19,943 nucleotides of DNA from DASUFF01 sp036274695 (GTDB taxonomy: Bacteria > UBA10199 > JACPAL01 > GCA-016699445): contig DASUFF010000164.1 of assembly GCA_036274695.1 (NCBI GenBank), positions 1-19,943 on the forward strand. The letters are read 5' to 3'. Under the pieces are notes generated by a model. The model ran no database searches and was not told the DNA's origin. It saw only the letters and a program-made list of their open reading frames with translations. The position numbers and the translations under genes are program-made. Below, piece by piece: positions 8,575 to 15,191 of this stretch (the stretch's first letter is position 1; every line of letters starts with the position of its first letter).

Positions 8575-10874
8575 CAATTCTGGGTTCTCGTATAGTCGCA
8601 GTTCTCTCTCGGGCACTTGATCGTCGTCGCAGCCTTGGTGGATTTGGAAACCAGCGTGGGCGAGCCGCACTGCGGGCAGGCCTCCTTGAGGGGCTTGTCC
8701 CAGGTCGCGAAGGTGCACTTCGGGTACTGGCTGCAGCCGTAGAAAGTGCGCCCCTTCTTGGTGCGCCGCTCGGAAAGCGCCCCGCCGCAGGTCGGACAGG
8801 TGATGCCGGTGGAGATCGCCCGCGTCGTCTTGCATTCGGGATACTTCGAGCAGGCCAGGAATTTCCCGAACCGGCCCGACTTGATGACCATCTGGCTCCC
8901 ACAGGTCGAGCAGAGCTCGCCGGTCACCTCGAGCTTCATCAGCTTCAGCGACCCGTCTTCCTGCCGCTCGAACTCGCGGGTGTATTTGCAGTCCGGATAA
9001 TTGGTGCAGGCCAGGAACTCGCCGCGGCGGCCCCACTTGATGACCATGGGGCTGTTGCACTTCTCGCAGGAGAGGTCGGTGGCGATCTCCTGGCGCTTGA
9101 TGTCCCGCATGCTCGTCTTGGCCTTCTCCAAGGCAATTTCGAAGGGCTTGTAGAAATCTTTGACGGCGTCGGTGCAGGTCTGCTTGCCCTCTTCCACCTC
9201 GTCTAACTCCGTCTCCATCTTGGCGGTGAACTCGACGTTGAAGATGTCCGGGAAGCTCTCGATCAGGACGTCGTTGACGATGAAGCCCAAGTCGGTCGGC
9301 GTGTAGACGCGCTGCTCTTTCTTCACGTATTCCTTGTCCACGAGAGTCGACAGGATGGTGGCGTAAGTCGACGGCCGGCCGATGCCCAGCTCCTCCAACT
9401 CCTTGATGAGCGAGGCGTCGTTGAAGCGCGGAGGCGGTTCCGTGAAATGCTGCTCGGGTTTGATCTCGCCCAGCTTCAGGGTTTCGCCTTCCTTCAGCAG
9501 CGGAAGGAGCTTGGAGGCTTTGTCATCGTCTTCTTCTTCCTCCGTTTCCTTCTTCTCGCCGACGAAAGCGGCCTCGTAGAGACTCAAGAAACCATTGAAC
9601 TTCATCTGGGCGCCGTTCGCCCGGTAACCGTAGGGACCGGCGGCAATGTCGAAGGTGGTTTGATCGAAAACGGCCGGCGTCATCTGACAGGCCACGAAGC
9701 GCTTCCAGATCAGCTCGTAGAGTTTGAAGAGATCGTCTTCGATATGGGCCTTCACCGACTCCGGCGTGCGCAGGACGGAGGTCGGGCGGATCGCCTCGTG
9801 GGCGTCCTGGGCCGATTTTTTGTTCTTATAAACGAGGGGCTTCTCCGGAAGGTAGTCCTTGCCCAGCTTGGTGCCGATGTAGTCCCGGACCTCGTTCAAG
9901 GCCTCGTCCGAGATGCGGGTCGAGTCCGTTCTCATATAGGTGATGAGACCGACCGGATCGCCCTCGCCCACGTCGACGCCTTCGTAGAGCTGCTGGGCCA
10001 GCATCATCGTCCGTGCGGCGGAAAAGCCCAGCTTCTGAGAGGCGTCCTGCTGAAGACGGCTTGTGATGAAGGGAGGATAGGGATTTCTCTTCCTCTCCTT
10101 CTTGGTGATCGCCTTCAGGACGTGAGGCAGGCCCTTCAATTCGCCGACGACCTTGGCCGATTCTTCGCCGTCGACGATCTTGAACTTCTTGCCGTCCAGG
10201 GAGACCAACTTGCCGGTGAAGGCCGGAGGCAGGCTGCCCTCCAACAGGGCTTCGATGGTCCAGTACTCTTCCGGGTTGAAGGCCTTGATGGACCGGTCCC
10301 GCTCGCAGATCAGACGGAGGGCCACCGTCTGCACGCGCCCGGCGGAGAGGCCGCGCCGGACTTTATCCCAAAGGAGCGGACTGACCTGATAACCCACCAA
10401 GCGGTCCAAGATGCGGCGGGCCTGCTGGGCCTCGTAGAGATTCTTGTTCAGATCGATCGGATTGGCGATGGCCTCCAGAACGGCCTTTTTCGTGATCTCG
10501 TTGAAAAGAACGCGGTGGAGCGGCTTCTTGACGGCTTTGGTCTTGCCCTTCTCCCCGGCCTTTTCTTTCTCTCCTTTATAGATCTCCTCGGCCACGTGCC
10601 AGGCAATGGCCTCGCCCTCGCGGTCGGGGTCGAGGGCCAGAAAGACCTGATCGGCCGTGGAGGCGGCCTTGCGCAGCTCGTCGATCACCTTTTTCTTGGC
10701 GGTGATGACCTCGTAGGTGGGCTCGAAGCCTTTTTTGACGTCGACGCCCAGCTTGGACTTCGGCAGGTCCTTGATGTGGCCGACCGAGGCCTTCACCTTG
10801 AAGTCCTTGCCGAGATACTTTTCGATCGTCTTCGCCTTCGCGGGAGATTCAACGATGACCAATGATTTCGCCAT
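8574..10874 (-). CDS. topA: DNA topoisomerase I (type IA)
   Basis: Relaxes negative supercoils by cutting and passing single strands. The 766-residue protein begins with a TOPRIM domain: catalytic Glu9 in VESPAKAKTIEKYLG and DPDREGEAIAWH at 82-93. The active-site tyrosine is Y313 in TYMRTDSTRIS. GRPSTYATI (499-507) belongs to the central toroid. The C-terminus carries four zinc clusters of the topoisomerase type: cysteines near 603/606/623/629, 655/658/675/681, 693/696/714/720 and 733/736/754/759, the last spaced slightly differently. The ATG has an AAGGAAG ribosome site 9 nt upstream and lies 17 nt after dprA. An acidic insert (EEEEDDD, about 445-451) lies before GRPSTYATI. Confidence 0.97.
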   Translation of the reverse strand: MAKSLVIVESPAKAKTIEKYLGKDFKVKASVGHIKDLPKSKLGVDVKKGFEPTYEVITAKKKVIDELRKAASTADQVFLALDPDREGEAIAWHVAEEIYKGEKEKAGEKGKTKAVKKPLHRVLFNEITKKAVLEAIANPIDLNKNLYEAQQARRILDRLVGYQVSPLLWDKVRRGLSAGRVQTVALRLICERDRSIKAFNPEEYWTIEALLEGSLPPAFTGKLVSLDGKKFKIVDGEESAKVVGELKGLPHVLKAITKKERKRNPYPPFITSRLQQDASQKLGFSAARTMMLAQQLYEGVDVGEGDPVGLITYMRTDSTRISDEALNEVRDYIGTKLGKDYLPEKPLVYKNKKSAQDAHEAIRPTSVLRTPESVKAHIEDDLFKLYELIWKRFVACQMTPAVFDQTTFDIAAGPYGYRANGAQMKFNGFLSLYEAAFVGEKKETEEEEDDDKASKLLPLLKEGETLKLGEIKPEQHFTEPPPRFNDASLIKELEELGIGRPSTYATILSTLVDKEYVKKEQRVYTPTDLGFIVNDVLIESFPDIFNVEFTAKMETELDEVEEGKQTCTDAVKDFYKPFEIALEKAKTSMRDIKRQEIATDLSCEKCNSPMVIKWGRRGEFLACTNYPDCKYTREFERQEDGSLKLMKLEVTGELCSTCGSQMVIKSGRFGKFLACSKYPECKTTRAISTGITCPTCGGALSERRTKKGRTFYGCSQYPKCTFATWDKPLKEACPQCGSPTLVSKSTKAATTIKCPRENCDYTRTQN

Positions 10875-10891
10875 GAGCTTTGTCTTCCTTT

Positions 10892-11755
10892 TCAGGTGTC
10901 CGCTTCGTAGCGGCCGCCGGGTAATGCCCTAATCTTACCACGGATTTCAAGATCGACCAGAAGGCCGCTTAACTTTTCGACGCCGATGCCGGAGCCCGCG
11001 ATGAGATCGTCGAAGTGTCGCGGCCCCTCGGTCAATAATTTTAAGATCTCGCCCGCATCGCCGGTCTCCGCAAGGATTTGCCGGCGCGCGAAGGGCTTAA
11101 CTTGGTCACTCAAACCCCATTCGTCAAGGACGTCGGCCACGCACGTCACCAACTTGGCCCCGTTTTGGATGAGTTTGTTCGTTCCTTCCGAAGCCTTGGA
11201 GGTGACCGGGCCGGGCACAGCGAAGACGTCGCGCCCCTGCTGGAGGGCCAGCTCCGCCGTGATGAGGGACCCGCTCTTGATCCCCGCCTCCACCACGACC
11301 ACCCCGCGCGAAAGTCCGCTGATGATCCGATTGCGCTGGGGAAAGGTCCAGGGCGCGGCTTCGGTGCCGGGTTTCAGCTCGCTTAAGACGGCGCCGTTTT
11401 CGGCGATCTTGGCCTTCAAGGGCACGTTGCCGGCCGGATACGGGAGATCGATGCCGCACCCGAGGACGGCGACGGTCTTCCCGCCTCCGTCGAGGGCACC
11501 CCGATGCGCCGCCGTGTCGATGCCGTAGGCCAGCCCGCTGATGACGGTGACGCCCTTCTCGGCCAACCCGCGCGCGAGGTCGTAGGCCATTTTTTCGCCG
11601 TAGGGCGTGCACTCCCTCGCCCCGACGACGGCCACGAGAAGGCCCCGGCTCAGAAAATCACAATCCCCCTGGACCCAAAGGCGCCGCGGGGGATCGTGTA
11701 TGTTTTTCAGAAGATCCGGGTAACGCGGATCCTCCGTAATCAGTTCGAACGTCAT
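10892..11755 (-). CDS. dprA: DNA-processing protein DprA, short form
   Basis: Loads RecA onto incoming single-stranded DNA during natural transformation and is widely conserved even in bacteria not known to be competent. The 287-residue protein has the Rossmann-like DprA core: VAVVGARECTPYGE (41-54), SGLAYGIDTAAHRGAL (73-88), VLGCGIDLPYP (97-107), FPQRNRIISGLSRG (138-151), and EAGIKSGSLITAELALQQGRD-type motifs. It ends in a small winged-helix-like C-terminal domain (about 225-287). It lacks the N-terminal SAM/HhH domain of the longer homologues and starts almost directly at the RYPDLL segment. The ATG overlaps the upstream IHF-like stop as ATGA. The neighbours topA and xerC repeat the classic smf-topA-codV order. 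Confidence 0.94.
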   Translation of the reverse strand: MTFELITEDPRYPDLLKNIHDPPRRLWVQGDCDFLSRGLLVAVVGARECTPYGEKMAYDLARGLAEKGVTVISGLAYGIDTAAHRGALDGGGKTVAVLGCGIDLPYPAGNVPLKAKIAENGAVLSELKPGTEAAPWTFPQRNRIISGLSRGVVVVEAGIKSGSLITAELALQQGRDVFAVPGPVTSKASEGTNKLIQNGAKLVTCVADVLDEWGLSDQVKPFARRQILAETGDAGEILKLLTEGPRHFDDLIAGSGIGVEKLSGLLVDLEIRGKIRALPGGRYEADT

Positions 11756-12075
11756 TCGTCGTTATCGTCATCCGGCTCGTCGGGCGGAAGCGGACCCTTG
11801 TGGTTGTCCACCCGTTCGCGGAGCTCCTTGCCTACCTTAAAGAAGGGAAGTTTCTTGGGCCTGACTTCGATGGATTGTCCTGTGCGCGGATTGCGGCCCC
11901 GGTAAGACCCATAGTCCTTGACGACGAAGCTGCCGAAACCCCGGATCTCGATCCGGTCGCCGCCCTTCATGGCTTCCACCATGGAGTCGAAGATCAGATC
12001 GACGACGTCCTCGGCCTTCTTGCGCGTCATTTTTCCCTTTTCGGCGAGAGCATCAACCAATTCGGATTTGTTCAT
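11752..12075 (-). CDS. ihfB: IHF/HU-family DNA-bending protein, IhfB-like
   Basis: Small nucleoid protein of the HU/IHF family, 107 residues. It shows the dimerisation helices (MNKSELVDALAEKG to about residue 40), IEIRGFGSFVVKDY (43-56), the DNA-minor-groove arm GRNPRTGQSIEV with its conserved proline, and LPFFKVGKELRERV. RIEIRGFGSF and the F.(V/P)GKELR ending are closer to IHF beta than to HU or IHF alpha. The last residues after VDNHKG are acidic (PDEPDDDNDE), an unusual tail that could weaken non-specific DNA contact or bind a partner. It is the first gene after a clear promoter, with AGGGGG before its ATG. A separate IhfA lies at 17118-17426 and is the likely partner. Confidence 0.88.
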   Translation of the reverse strand: MNKSELVDALAEKGKMTRKKAEDVVDLIFDSMVEAMKGGDRIEIRGFGSFVVKDYGSYRGRNPRTGQSIEVRPKKLPFFKVGKELRERVDNHKGPLPPDEPDDDNDE

Positions 12076-12146
12076 GTCGCCCCCTAGGATCGCCTCAAAA
12101 GTCCGCTAAAGATGCGTAAAACCCGCAATACCTCAGAATCATTGGT

Positions 12147-12175
12147 AAAATACCAGCCTATCGCTTTTCGGTCAA
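12147..12175 (-). promoter_or_regulatory. Sigma70-type promoter for the ihfB-dprA-topA-xerC-hslVU-arg series
   Basis: On the minus strand TTGACC (12170-12175) is followed by a 17-nt spacer and TATTTT (12147-12152). Both boxes are close to consensus with ideal spacing. Transcription would start near 12140, leaving a leader of about 65 nt before the ATG at 12075. This is the only convincing promoter seen for the leftward gene run. Confidence 0.65.
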
Positions 12176-12208
12176 GTTGGAAGAAATGGGGGGCATTTTG
12201 GCAACCGC

Positions 12209-12237
12209 TTGACTCTTCTGGGTATTTCCTGTTTTTT
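12209..12237 (+). promoter_or_regulatory. Possible promoter of the tRNA-Arg(CCG) / HAD phosphatase unit
   Basis: TTGACT at 12209-12214 is a good -35 box. At 17-nt spacing the -10 position is TTTTTT (12232-12237), which is weak. A GC-rich discriminator follows, as in stable-RNA promoters, and tRNA begins at 12249. It lies back to back with the leftward promoter, the two -35 boxes being about 34 bp apart. Confidence 0.35.
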
Positions 12238-12248
12238 GGCCCGGCTTG

Positions 12249-12320
12249 GCCCCCATAGCTCAATGGATAGAGTACGAGCCTCCGAAGCTTGGGATGCTGG
12301 TTCGATTCCAGCTGGGGGCA
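12249..12320 (+). tRNA. tRNA-Arg, anticodon CCG
   Basis: It folds as a full cloverleaf by hand: acceptor GCCCCCA/TGGGGGC, D arm GCTC/GAGT, anticodon stem CGAGC/GCTTG (one G-U pair) with loop CTCCGAA, T arm GCTGG/CCAGC with loop TTCGATT, discriminator A. The anticodon CCG reads CGG. CCA is not encoded. The next gene starts only 4 nt downstream. Confidence 0.93.
12314..12318 (+). promoter_or_regulatory. GGGGG in the tRNA acceptor stem as possible Shine-Dalgarno of the downstream gene
   Basis: The only ribosome-site-like sequence before the TTG start at 12325 is GGGGG, 6 nt upstream, which is the 3' strand of the tRNA-Arg(CCG) acceptor stem. It can pair with the anti-SD CCUCC using one G-U pair, but only in RNA where the tRNA is not folded or not yet excised. 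Confidence 0.4.
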
Positions 12321-12324
12321 CACT

Positions 12325-12969
12325 TTGAAAAAGATTGATCTTTTTCTCTTCGACCTCGACGGGACGCTGATCGATTCCAAGCAGGACATCGCCTCCTCGG
12401 TCAATTTCACCATGACCAAGCTGGGCTTAGCCCCGCTGGCCGAGGACCTCATCTACCGCTTCGTCGGAAACGGCGTGACGCCGCTGATTCAACAAACGGT
12501 TGAGGCCGCCGGTGGAGCGCCTTTTGACCAAGCCCTCGAAATCTTTCGCAAACATTACGATGGCCACCTGCTCGACGCGACCGAGACCTTTCCCGGCGTT
12601 CGGGAAACCCTGAAGCGCTTCGAAGCGAAGACCAAGGTCGTCGTCACCAACAAATCCCAAGCCTTTTCCGAAAAAATCTTGAGGGGTTTGGACCTGGGGC
12701 GCACCTTCGTGGGCGTCTTCGGGGGCGACACCGCCTTCCCCAAAAAGCCCGCCCCCGACGTCGTCCGCCATCTGTTGGAGACTTATGAGATTTCGCCGCG
12801 CCACGCGGTCATCGTGGGCGACAGCCGGGTCGATATGGAAACGGGAAAGAACGCCGGCATCCTCACCTGCGGCGTGACCTACGGCTTTCGGCCCCGGTCG
12901 GAATTGGAAGACGCGAAACCGGACTTCCTGATCGACCGCTTCTCCGAACTGGCCGATCTTTTTTTCTAA
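12325..12969 (+). CDS. gph: HAD-superfamily hydrolase, phosphoglycolate-phosphatase-like
   Basis: A haloacid-dehalogenase phosphatase of 214 residues, likely hydrolysing 2-phosphoglycolate, a product of DNA 3'-end repair, though other small phosphate esters are possible. All four HAD motifs are present: nucleophile and acid in FLFDLDGTLIDSK (D10 and D12), VVVTNKSQAF with the motif II Thr, a lysine in FPKKPAPDVV, and VIVGDSRVDMETGKNAG with the Mg-binding aspartates. The alpha-helical cap lies between motifs I and II. The start must precede the DLDGT motif. The TTG at 12325 is the only candidate outside the tRNA; another in-frame TTG (12289) is inside it. The gene therefore begins 4 nt after the tRNA. 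It converges on the DUF456 gene with a 3-bp gap. Confidence 0.85.
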   Translation: MKKIDLFLFDLDGTLIDSKQDIASSVNFTMTKLGLAPLAEDLIYRFVGNGVTPLIQQTVEAAGGAPFDQALEIFRKHYDGHLLDATETFPGVRETLKRFEAKTKVVVTNKSQAFSEKILRGLDLGRTFVGVFGGDTAFPKKPAPDVVRHLLETYEISPRHAVIVGDSRVDMETGKNAGILTCGVTYGFRPRSELEDAKPDFLIDRFSELADLFF

Positions 12970-12972
12970 TCA

Positions 12973-13488
12973 CTAAAAAACTTTGATCAGAAGATAGATC
13001 GCCATACCGACGGCGATGGCCGTCTTGGCGAAGATGGAAATGACCCGCGAGGTCAGGACCGCGAACGCGTGTTTAAAGGCCACCTTCACGCGTCCGTCCT
13101 TGATCAAGGTGTAGATCAGTGCGCCCAAGAAGGTGCCCAACAGCAGACCTAAAACCGCCCCGATCAGAAAGACCGGCACGCCGATGATCGCCCCGACGAT
13201 GCCGCCGATGATGGAACAGACGATGGCGCCGGTCGGCACCTCGACCTTTTTCGGCCCCAACGTCCCGGTGGCGAATTCGATGGCTTCTCCGATCAGCGCC
13301 AAAACGACGAGCCAGGCGATGACGATCAAGTCGGAGGAAACCTGAAAATCCCTCACGAGAGAATACAGAAGAGCGGCCGCGACGATCACCCACGTGCCCG
13401 GCAGCGTGAAGAGGACCATCACGATGCCGCCGACGACCAAGAGGCACAGGAGGACGTCGTAGGTGACGGAGAGGATCTGGTGAGTCAT
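12973..13488 (-). CDS. DUF456-family integral membrane protein
   Basis: A 171-residue, very hydrophobic protein of unknown function that matches the DUF456 pattern as I remember it. It has an N-terminal helix, an LPGTW segment (29-33), IGEAIEFATGTLGPKK (66-81), then a glycine-zipper region (GAIVCSIIGGIVGAIIGVP, continuing GAVLGLLLGTFLGALIY) and a last helix near 147-169. I count four to five membrane segments; no signal peptide or catalytic motif is seen. The glycine spacing suggests tight helix packing. The ATG at 13488 is 3 nt downstream of tRNA-Arg(CCT), and the only SD-like sequence is in the tRNA acceptor stem. The stop is 3 bp from that of the converging phosphatase gene. I see no clear terminator between the two. 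Confidence 0.85.
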   Translation of the reverse strand: MTHQILSVTYDVLLCLLVVGGIVMVLFTLPGTWVIVAAALLYSLVRDFQVSSDLIVIAWLVVLALIGEAIEFATGTLGPKKVEVPTGAIVCSIIGGIVGAIIGVPVFLIGAVLGLLLGTFLGALIYTLIKDGRVKVAFKHAFAVLTSRVISIFAKTAIAVGMAIYLLIKVF

Positions 13489-13491
13489 CTG

Positions 13492-13563
13492 TGCCCCCAG
13501 TAGGAATCGAACCTACATCTAGGGCTTAGGAGTCCCTTGTTCTATCCATTGAACTATGGGGGC
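13492..13563 (-). tRNA. tRNA-Arg, anticodon CCT
   Basis: Minus-strand cloverleaf: acceptor GCCCCCA/TGGGGGC, D arm GTTC/GAAC, anticodon stem AGGGA/GCCCT with loop CTCCTAA, T arm GTAGG/CCTAC with loop TTCGATT, discriminator A. The anticodon CCT reads AGG. The base pair next to the loop (31-39) is an A-G mismatch; all other stems pair. CCA is not encoded. About 57 of 72 positions match tRNA-Arg(CCG) at 12249-12320. It lies 16 nt after apt and is probably processed from that transcript. Confidence 0.92.
13494..13498 (-). promoter_or_regulatory. GGGGG in the tRNA acceptor stem as possible Shine-Dalgarno of the DUF456 gene
   Basis: On the minus strand the tRNA-Arg(CCT) 3' acceptor strand GGGGG ends 5 nt before the ATG at 13488, and no other SD-like sequence is present. 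This mirrors the arrangement at 12314-12325. Confidence 0.4.
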
Positions 13564-13579
13564 GAACGTTTTCGAATTT

Positions 13580-14095
13580 TCAGTACTGTAGCAGAGAGAA
13601 GATTTCCCGTCCCTTGAGTTTTTCGCGGCCGTTCAGGAAGCCCAGTTCGACCACGAAGGCGCATTCGATGATCTGGCCGCCCATTTTTTCGACCAAGTCG
13701 CAGGCCGCCTTCGCCGTTCCGCCGGTGGCGAGCACGTCGTCCAAGACTAAGATGCGGCTGCCCTTGTGCAGGGCGTCCTGGTGCATCTCGATCCGGTCGG
13801 TGCCGTATTCCAGGGCGTACTCCACCGATTCCGTCTTATAAGGAAGCTTGCCCTTCTTGCGGACCGGGATGAAACCCGCGTCGATGCGGTAGGCCAAGGC
13901 CGCCCCGAAGATGAACCCCCGCGACTCCACGGCGGCGATCGCATCGACGCCCTTCTCCGCATAGCGTTTGGCGAAGGCGTCGATCACCGTCTGAAACGAG
14001 CGGACGTCGCCCAGCAGCGGCGTGATGTCCTTGAAGACGATTCCGGGCTTGGGGAAATCGGGCACGTCACGGATTTTTTGCTTCAGTCTTTCCAC
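13580..14095 (-). CDS. apt: Adenine phosphoribosyltransferase
   Basis: Purine salvage enzyme that makes AMP from adenine and PRPP in the cytosol. At 171 residues it is the usual length. It shows IRDVPDFPKPGIVFKDITPLL (8-28), adenine-side AAVESRGFIFG (54-64), RKKGKLP (79-85), and the PRPP loop ILVLDDVLATGGTA (115-128). The start codon is GTG at 14095, preceded by AGGGAG at 6 nt spacing inside the last codons of the LysM/M23 gene, so the two genes overlap by 29 nt. The stop is followed 16 nt later by tRNA-Arg(CCT), which suggests a shared transcript. Confidence 0.96.
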   Translation of the reverse strand: MERLKQKIRDVPDFPKPGIVFKDITPLLGDVRSFQTVIDAFAKRYAEKGVDAIAAVESRGFIFGAALAYRIDAGFIPVRKKGKLPYKTESVEYALEYGTDRIEMHQDALHKGSRILVLDDVLATGGTAKAACDLVEKMGGQIIECAFVVELGFLNGREKLKGREIFSLLQY

Positions 14096-15191
14096 GTTTG
14101 ACTCCCTGAGGCGATTTCGCCGTTTTCACGGTTTTCGACGGCTTCGACGATTTCACCGGTTTCGACGCTTTAACCGTTTTTGACGCTTTGGGCGCCGCCT
14201 TCTTCGTCGATTTCGCGGTCGTTTTAGCCGCCGGTTTCGTCGACTTCGGCAGTTCTTCGGCGGCCGGGGGCGGTTCCAAAGCGGCCGGCGCATCCGGCCC
14301 GGACGCATCGGCGACTTCGGGCTCCGCTTCCTCTCCTTCGAGGTTCGGACCGTCGTCCTTCCGGTCCTTCGCCCTCTCCGCGTACATGTTCTTCGGCAGG
14401 AAGAAAAGCGGATTGCGGGCCTTCGGCCCCTCGCGCACCTCGAAATGCAAGTGGGGCCCGGTGGCGCGGCCGGTGCGGCCGACGCGCGAGACCATCTGTC
14501 CTTTTTTCACCTTCGTGCCCAGCTTCACGAGGTTGACGGAGTTGTGGGCGTAGACCGTGAAGAAATCGTCCTTGTGCTTCAAGAGGACGAGATTGCCGTA
14601 GCCCCGCATCTTTTTGGCGAAGACGACATCGCCGTCCGCGGCGGCATAGACGGGCGTACCGGTCTTGGCGCTGATGTCCACGCCGTCGTGCTTGCGCCCG
14701 TGCCTCATGCCGAAGAGCGAAGAGACGTCTCCTTCCAGCGGCCAGATGAATTTGCCCCGCTCGGTCTTGACGCCGGAATCCTCCTCGGCCTCCGCGACCG
14801 CTTCCGTCCCCTCCTCCGGCGCGTTCTTCCCGCCCTTGGGATGCTTTTCCTTCTTTTCCGTTTTCTCGTTCTTCGCTTCCTTTTGCTCCTTCTTCGAGGC
14901 GGAAGGAACGGAAACGCCCTCTTTTTTCAGGAGGGAGGCCAGACGGTTCGGCGTGAGACCGGGAATATAAAGAGAGCTGCCGACCCTCAGCTCCTTGGAA
15001 CTTTCGATGTTGTTGACCTCGGCCAAGTCCTGCACGTCGGTGCGGTAGCGCTTGGCGACCTCTTCAAGCGTGTCCCCCTTCCTCACGCGGTAATAGGCGC
15101 CGTGCGCCGTGTAGACGTGGGCGCAGCCGGCCGCCAGAAAGGCCGCCAATACCACCGCCGCCAGCACGCGCATCGCCCTCATTCCTTCCAT
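14067..15191 (-). CDS. nlpD: LysM / M23 (LytM) peptidoglycan-binding lipoprotein, NlpD-like
   Basis: A 374-residue envelope protein. It has a lipoprotein signal (residues 8-23, VLAAVVLAAFLAAGC, lipid Cys23), one LysM domain (about 34-78, YRVRKGDTLEEVAKRY to LYIPG), a Lys/Glu-rich linker (95-145) and an M23 domain (about 150-268). The zinc ligands are all present: H168 and D172 in KHDGVD, and H249 in GPHLHFE. H216 in YAHN is also present. It could therefore be an active endopeptidase, unlike degenerate amidase activators such as E. coli NlpD. After an acidic/proline-rich stretch it ends in a strongly basic, repetitive Lys/Ser/Ala/Pro tail (316-374). I chose ATG 15191 (GGAG 7 nt upstream). ATG 15182 overlaps the pcm stop as ATGA and is an alternative. 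Its place after surE-pcm repeats the known surE-pcm-nlpD order. Confidence 0.85.
   Translation of the reverse strand: MEGMRAMRVLAAVVLAAFLAAGCAHVYTAHGAYYRVRKGDTLEEVAKRYRTDVQDLAEVNNIESSKELRVGSSLYIPGLTPNRLASLLKKEGVSVPSASKKEQKEAKNEKTEKKEKHPKGGKNAPEEGTEAVAEAEEDSGVKTERGKFIWPLEGDVSSLFGMRHGRKHDGVDISAKTGTPVYAAADGDVVFAKKMRGYGNLVLLKHKDDFFTVYAHNSVNLVKLGTKVKKGQMVSRVGRTGRATGPHLHFEVREGPKARNPLFFLPKNMYAERAKDRKDDGPNLEGEEAEPEVADASGPDAPAALEPPPAAEELPKSTKPAAKTTAKSTKKAAPKASKTVKASKPVKSSKPSKTVKTAKSPQGVKRGKTEAKNP
14100..14246. repeat. Degenerate short repeats encoding the lysine-rich tail
   Basis: Irregular tandem variants of GTTTTCGACG/GGTTTCGACG on the plus strand encode, on the minus strand, repeated K-(S/T/A)-(S/V/A/P) units such as SKTVKASKPVKSSKPSKTVK. 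Units are diverged and of uneven length, so this is protein low complexity rather than an exact DNA repeat. Confidence 0.55.

Noticed and set aside
8575..9060. N-terminal extension of xerC
   Set aside because: This part of the frame lies within topA and reads as Gly/Arg/Pro-rich noise; the TGATG junction gives a normal XerC start.
9447..10865. A 472-codon open frame on the plus strand
   Set aside because: It is antisense to topA and has no domain or ribosome-site support.
12970..12972. Bidirectional terminator between the converging genes
   Set aside because: Runs of A and T flank the 3-bp gap, but no stable GC-containing stem can be drawn.
13492..13563. tRNA-Arg(CCT) as a pseudogene because of the A-G pair at 31-39
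   Set aside because: All other stems and conserved bases are intact, and a single mismatch beside the anticodon loop is tolerated in many tRNAs.
12249..13563. Genomic island or integrase attachment site at the tRNA genes
   Set aside because: Neither tRNA has a repeated 3' segment beyond the shared acceptor arm, and no integrase other than XerC or any accessory gene is present.
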